From positions 4,321,001 to 4,385,000 of the forward strand of contig NZ_CP096040.1 of the NCBI RefSeq assembly GCF_023935105.1: a stretch of 64,000 nucleotides of DNA, written 5' to 3'. Source of the stretch: Caulobacter segnis. GTDB lineage: Bacteria > Pseudomonadota > Alphaproteobacteria > Caulobacterales > Caulobacteraceae. Made by a program: the position numbers and the translations under genes. The notes under the pieces are model-generated. The model had not been told where the DNA came from. It made no database searches and saw only the letters and a program-made list of their open reading frames with translations. Below, piece after piece: positions 60,208-64,000 of this stretch; the first letter of the stretch is position 1, and every line of letters starts with the position of its first letter.

Positions 60208-61110
60208 TCAGATCCTGGCTCCCAGGCCTCTCGCGGGCCCGGAGGGTGAGACCGCCGATCGGGCGGCGCGACGACGGGAAGCCCAGCGGAAGAGCTCGGC
60301 GCTGACGAAGATCAGGACGACGTAGAAGACCGCGCCCTGCCACTGCTCGGACTTGGTCGCGACGGCCTCCGCCGCTCCGTCGGCGTTGACTTCGGACGCG
60401 CCCACAAAGGGTTCATGGACCAGAAACGACACGAAGTTGACGCCACAATGCGCGCCAATGGGAAACGCCAGGGTTCCGGTTCGCACGGCCGCCCAGCCAA
60501 GCGCCACGCCCAGAAGGAACCGGGTGACCAGGAAGTCGAGGCTCATCTCCATATGCGCGTAGGCGAACAGGACCGAGGCCAACAGAAGCGCCGCCGGCGT
60601 CCCGATCGCCTTCGCCAACTGAGGTTGGATGGCGCCACGGAACACGAGCTCCTCGCTGGCCGCCGCCGCGACCAGGAGCGCCAGCGCCAGCGAAACGAAG
60701 CCAAGATTGGTCAGGGCACCCCACGGCGGCCCGGTGACGACGGACGTTATGCCGATCGCCACGGCTGCGCCGATCAAAGCCAGTAACGGGAAGCTCGCGC
60801 CGAAAAAGCCGGCCATCCAGCCCTTCAACGCCTGGCGTCCCAAGGATGGCTTCACCGGCGCGATGAGCCGCAGGCGGCCCGCGATCCACACCGCCAACAC
60901 CGATGCCGCGACGACCGACACCCCGCCGATCAGCAGCTGCAAGGTATGGTCCAGCGGGTTCTCATCGCCCCGCCCGATCACTTTGCCGGCTATCAGGATG
61001 GAAATACAATGACTCAGGGCCAGGCGGGTCAACGCCAGGAGCGCCCCGAAGAGAAGAACGACACCGACGGCCCGGACGAACGCTCCCAGCCTTTCGCGCT
61101 TCCACCCCAC
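60208..61110 (-). CDS. CPBP-family intramembrane metalloprotease
   Basis: 300 residues with about eight membrane helices. The CPBP/Abi motifs are intact: AASEELVFRGAIQPQL (EExxxR), FAYAHMEMSLDF (FxxxH) and PIGAHCGVNFVSF (HxxxN). Related proteins process prenylated proteins or act in immunity to bacteriocins. No peptide-modification genes lie nearby, so the substrate is open. Confidence 0.85.
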   Translation of the reverse strand: MGWKRERLGAFVRAVGVVLLFGALLALTRLALSHCISILIAGKVIGRGDENPLDHTLQLLIGGVSVVAASVLAVWIAGRLRLIAPVKPSLGRQALKGWMAGFFGASFPLLALIGAAVAIGITSVVTGPPWGALTNLGFVSLALALLVAAAASEELVFRGAIQPQLAKAIGTPAALLLASVLFAYAHMEMSLDFLVTRFLLGVALGWAAVRTGTLAFPIGAHCGVNFVSFLVHEPFVGASEVNADGAAEAVATKSEQWQGAVFYVVLIFVSAELFRWASRRRAARSAVSPSGPARGLGARI

Positions 61111-61236
61111 GGCCCCGCTCCGCGCATCCCCAACACCCTCAACCTTTAGGAGAGTCTCGGTCGGGTCAAGCGGCTATGTCGAGCCCGAGTAGGCGCCGGG
61201 ACTTCGAGGTGAGCAACGGGGTTCGGGTTGAACCGC

Positions 61237-61362
61237 CCACGTCGTTCCTCCCCCGCGTCGCGGGGGAGGTGGCCCAGAGGGCCGGAGGGGGCCAATGCAG
61301 CATTCGCCAGCTTGCCCCCTCGGTCGCTCCGCGACAGCTCCCCCGCATCGCGGGGGAGCATC
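61237..61362. repeat. GC-rich palindromic repeat before carB end
   Basis: CCTCCCCCGCGTCGCGGGGGAGG at the left and CTCCCCCGCATCGCGGGGGAG at the right, each a hairpin. Inner arms GGAGGGGGCCAAT / AGCTTGCCCCCTC also pair partly. It follows the carB stop on the minus strand and probably ends the transcript. The rest of the gap to 61110 has no gene I can support. Confidence 0.7.
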
Positions 61363-61371
61363 TGGAAAGTC

Positions 61372-64000
61372 CTACTCCGCCGCGTAGCTCTGCAGCGGGC
61401 GCACGTCCAAGGCTTCGGCCGGGGCGCTGGAGATGGCCTGGGCGGCGGCCAGGGCGCCGGCGCTGGTGGTGTAGTACGGCACCTTCATCATCAGGGCCGT
61501 GCGGCGGATCTCGAAGCTGTCCTCCAGGGCCTGCTTGCCCTCGGTGGTGTTGAACACCAGCTGGACGCCGCCGTTCTTCATCACGTCGACGATGTGCGGA
61601 CGGCCCTCCAGGACCTTCTTGACGTGCTCGACCTTGACGCCCTGGGTCGCCAGATAGGCCTGGGTGCCCTCGGTCGACAGCACCGTGAAGCCGGCCTGCT
61701 GCATGAGGCGCACGGGCTCGACGATCCAGGGCTTGTCGCTTTCCTTGACCGAGACGAACACCGCGCCCTTGGTCGGCAGCTTGACCCCGCCGCCCAGTTG
61801 GCTCTTGGCGAAGGCGCGGGCGAAGGCCGGGCCCAGGCCCTGTTCGCCCTCGCGGATCCAGTCCAGGCCCATGACCTCGCCGGTCGAGCGCATTTCCGGG
61901 CCCAGCACCGTGTCGACGCCGGCGAAGCGGGCGAACGGGAACACCGCTTCCTTGACCGCGATGTGGTCGTAGGGGACGTCCTTCAGGCCGAAGCTCTTCA
62001 GGCTCTCGCCGGCCATGATCTTGGCGGCGATGGCGGCGACCGGCTGCCCGATCGTCTTGGCCACGAACGGCACGGTGCGCGAGGCGCGCGGGTTCACTTC
62101 CAGCACGTAGATGCGCGGGTTGTCGCCGTGCGGCTCCTCGATGGCGAACTGCACGTTCATCAGGCCGCGCACGTTCAGGGCCAGGGCCATCTGCACCGTC
62201 TGGCGCTTCAGCTCCTCGACCGTCTCGGCCTTCAGCGAGAAGGGCGGCATCGAGCAGGCGCTGTCGCCCGAGTGGACGCCGGCTTCCTCGATGTGCTCCA
62301 GCACGCCGGCCACGAACACGTCGGTCCCGTCGCACAGGGCGTCGACGTCGACCTCGGTGGCGCGGCTCAGATAGTGGTCCAGCAGGATCGGGTGCTCGAA
62401 CGAGATCTCACCGGCGTTGGCGATGTAGCGTTCCAGGTGATCGTGGTCGCGGATGATCTCCATGCCCCGGCCGCCCAGCACGTAGGACGGACGCATCACG
62501 AACGGGAAGCCGATTTTGTCGCCTTCGGCCCGGGCCTCGTCCCAGGTGCGGGCGATGGCGTTTTCCGGCTGGGCGATGTTCAGGCCGTTCAGCAGCTGCT
62601 GGAAGCGTTCGCGGTCCTCGGCCAGGTCGATGGCGTCGGGGCTGGTTCCCAGGATCGGGATGCCCGCCTCTTCGAGAGCATGCGCGAGCTTCAGCGGGGT
62701 CTGGCCGCCGAATTGGACGATGACGCCGGCCAGGGTCCCCTTGCTCTGTTCGACATGCAGCAGCTCCAGCACGTCCTCGGCCGTCAGCGGCTCGAAGTAC
62801 AGGCGGTCGGAGGTGTCGTAGTCGGTCGAGACGGTCTCAGGGTTGCAGTTGACCATGATCGACTCGACGCCGATCTGGTCCAGCGCGAAGGCCGCGTGGC
62901 AGCAGCAATAGTCGAACTCGATGCCCTGGCCGATCCGGTTGGGACCACCGCCCAGGATCACGGCCTTCTTGGCCGACGACGGGTCGCTCTCGCACTCGGG
63001 GACCTGGCCCAGGGCGCCGGTCTCATAGGTCGAGTACATGTAGGGCGTCGAGGCCAGGAACTCGCCGGCGCAGCTGTCGATGCGCTTGAAGACCGGGCGG
63101 ACGTGCAGTTCCTGGCGCAGGGCGCGCACGGCGCCTTCGCTGGAGCCGGTCAGCTTGGCCAGGCGGGCGTCGGAGAAGCCTTGGGCCTTCAGGGCGCGGA
63201 AACCAGCGGCGTCGGTGGGCAGGCCGCCGGCCCGGACCCAGCCTTCCTGGCGGACCAGTTCGGCGATCTGGCGCAGGAACCACGGCTCGTAGCTGCAGGC
63301 GGCGTTGACCTCTTCCACGGTCAGGCCGTGGCGGAAGGCCTGGGCGATGACGCGCAGGCGGTCGGGCGTGGGCGTGCCCAGGGCGCGGATCACCGCGGCC
63401 TTGCCGGTGTCGGGATCGTCGGCGCCGTCGATCAGCACCTCGTCGAAGCCGGCCAGGCCGGTCTCCAGGCCGCGCAGGGCCTTCTGGACGCTTTCCTTGA
63501 AGGTGCGGCCGATGGCCATGACCTCGCCGACCGACTTCATGGCCGTGGTCAGCAGGGGCTCCGAACCCGGATACTTCTCGAAGGCGAAGCGCGGGATCTT
63601 GGTGACGACGTAGTCGATGCTGGGCTCGAACGAGGCCGGGGTCGCGCCGCCGGTGATGTCGTTCTTCAGCTCGTCCAGGGTGTAGCCGACGGCCAGGCGC
63701 GCGGCGACCTTGGCGATCGGGAAGCCGGTGGCCTTCGACGCCAGGGCCGACGAGCGCGACACGCGCGGGTTCATCTCGATGACGACCATGCGGCCGTCGG
63801 CCGGGTTCAGGGCGAACTGGACGTTCGAGCCGCCGGTCTCGACGCCGATCTCGCGCAGCACGGCGATCGAGGCCGCGCGCATCCACTGGTACTCCTTGTC
63901 CGTCAGGGTCAGGGCCGGGGCGACGGTGATCGAGTCGCCGGTGTGGACGCCCATCGGGTCGATGTTCTCGATCGAGCAGACGATGATGCAGTTGTCCGCC
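61372..64000 (-). CDS. carB: Carbamoyl-phosphate synthase large subunit (5' end outside window)
   Basis: The visible 875 codons start inside the first ATP-grasp domain (SIENIDPMGVHTGDSITVAP; VVIEMNPRVSRSSALASKAT). They continue through the oligomerisation domain, the second ATP-grasp domain (YVLGGRGMEIIRDHDHLERY; VLEVNPRASRTVPFVAKTIG) and the C-terminal regulatory MGS-like domain (GFTVLSTEGTQAYLATQGVK). It joins carbamate from bicarbonate, ATP and CarA-derived ammonia. About 220 N-terminal residues are missing. It is unusual to find it 29 kb from carA on the opposite strand, but a split carA/carB pair is common in alphaproteobacteria. Confidence 0.97.
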   Translation of the reverse strand, partial: ADNCIIVCSIENIDPMGVHTGDSITVAPALTLTDKEYQWMRAASIAVLREIGVETGGSNVQFALNPADGRMVVIEMNPRVSRSSALASKATGFPIAKVAARLAVGYTLDELKNDITGGATPASFEPSIDYVVTKIPRFAFEKYPGSEPLLTTAMKSVGEVMAIGRTFKESVQKALRGLETGLAGFDEVLIDGADDPDTGKAAVIRALGTPTPDRLRVIAQAFRHGLTVEEVNAACSYEPWFLRQIAELVRQEGWVRAGGLPTDAAGFRALKAQGFSDARLAKLTGSSEGAVRALRQELHVRPVFKRIDSCAGEFLASTPYMYSTYETGALGQVPECESDPSSAKKAVILGGGPNRIGQGIEFDYCCCHAAFALDQIGVESIMVNCNPETVSTDYDTSDRLYFEPLTAEDVLELLHVEQSKGTLAGVIVQFGGQTPLKLAHALEEAGIPILGTSPDAIDLAEDRERFQQLLNGLNIAQPENAIARTWDEARAEGDKIGFPFVMRPSYVLGGRGMEIIRDHDHLERYIANAGEISFEHPILLDHYLSRATEVDVDALCDGTDVFVAGVLEHIEEAGVHSGDSACSMPPFSLKAETVEELKRQTVQMALALNVRGLMNVQFAIEEPHGDNPRIYVLEVNPRASRTVPFVAKTIGQPVAAIAAKIMAGESLKSFGLKDVPYDHIAVKEAVFPFARFAGVDTVLGPEMRSTGEVMGLDWIREGEQGLGPAFARAFAKSQLGGGVKLPTKGAVFVSVKESDKPWIVEPVRLMQQAGFTVLSTEGTQAYLATQGVKVEHVKKVLEGRPHIVDVMKNGGVQLVFNTTEGKQALEDSFEIRRTALMMKVPYYTTSAGALAAAQAISSAPAEALDVRPLQSYAAE

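Overview
The window is about 64 kb of high-GC alphaproteobacterial chromosome, most likely from a Caulobacter species. Four signs point there: an S-layer (RsaA)-like domain, operators nearly identical to the one I recall from the Caulobacter xylose promoter, long inverted intergenic repeats carrying GANTC (CcrM) sites like the CerM elements described for Caulobacter, and many TTG/GTG starts with ATGA-type overlaps. I see no rRNA, tRNA, CRISPR array, insertion sequence or prophage.

Layout. 1-1.9 kb: end of a membrane protein and a CHASE4-type sensor kinase. 1.9-6.1 kb: pyrimidine (uracil) degradation, rutR divergent from rutB-rutC-rutD-rutA, with a clear RutR operator between them. 6.2-6.7 kb: a periplasmic FKBP isomerase. 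7-30 kb: a glucuronoxylan utilisation region with two TonB-dependent receptors, GH43, GH10 and GH67 enzymes, D-mannonate dehydratase, a GntR/FCD regulator and a row of four flavin-dependent tryptophan-halogenase-like genes. Two recurring operator types, a xylose-box and GTGGTCNGACCAC, sit in front of both receptors and the aguA/manD pair. An acyltransferase, a HAD hydrolase and a 47-residue membrane protein lie between manD and the second receptor. 30-34 kb: DUF1272 protein, carA with two terminator-like hairpins in its leader, an SDR oxidoreductase, a DUF559 protein and a miniature flagellar-rod-like protein. 34.5-40.6 kb: M28 peptidase, DUF998 protein, a frameshifted lipoprotein, oleate hydratase, a 2OG-oxygenase-like protein and a ParE toxin pair. 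40.6-48.8 kb: uvrC, a frameshifted FG-GAP/RTX/S-layer-domain protein, a double-HTH pseudo-hydrolase, a triple TonB_C-like protein and an ECF sigma factor. 48.9-51.5 kb: tryptophan dioxygenase, a kynureninase-like enzyme and a divergent Lrp regulator. 51.5-55.4 kb: MlaA, an MlaC-like protein and a histidine kinase, convergent with mipA and its response regulator. 55.6-61.1 kb: GT2/GtrA pair, a DUF6311 membrane protein, small membrane proteins and a CPBP protease. 61.4-64 kb: carB, running off the window.

How it works together. The xylan genes describe uptake of decorated xylan fragments through TonB receptors, trimming by GH10, GH43 and GH67, and entry of the released glucuronate through mannonate. 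The shared operators suggest joint control by a XylR-type repressor and by the GntR protein encoded at 23.5 kb. Three genes (halogenase 3, the lipoprotein, the RTX protein) are each broken by one missing base in a C/G run, which looks more like systematic homopolymer error in the sequence than like true decay.
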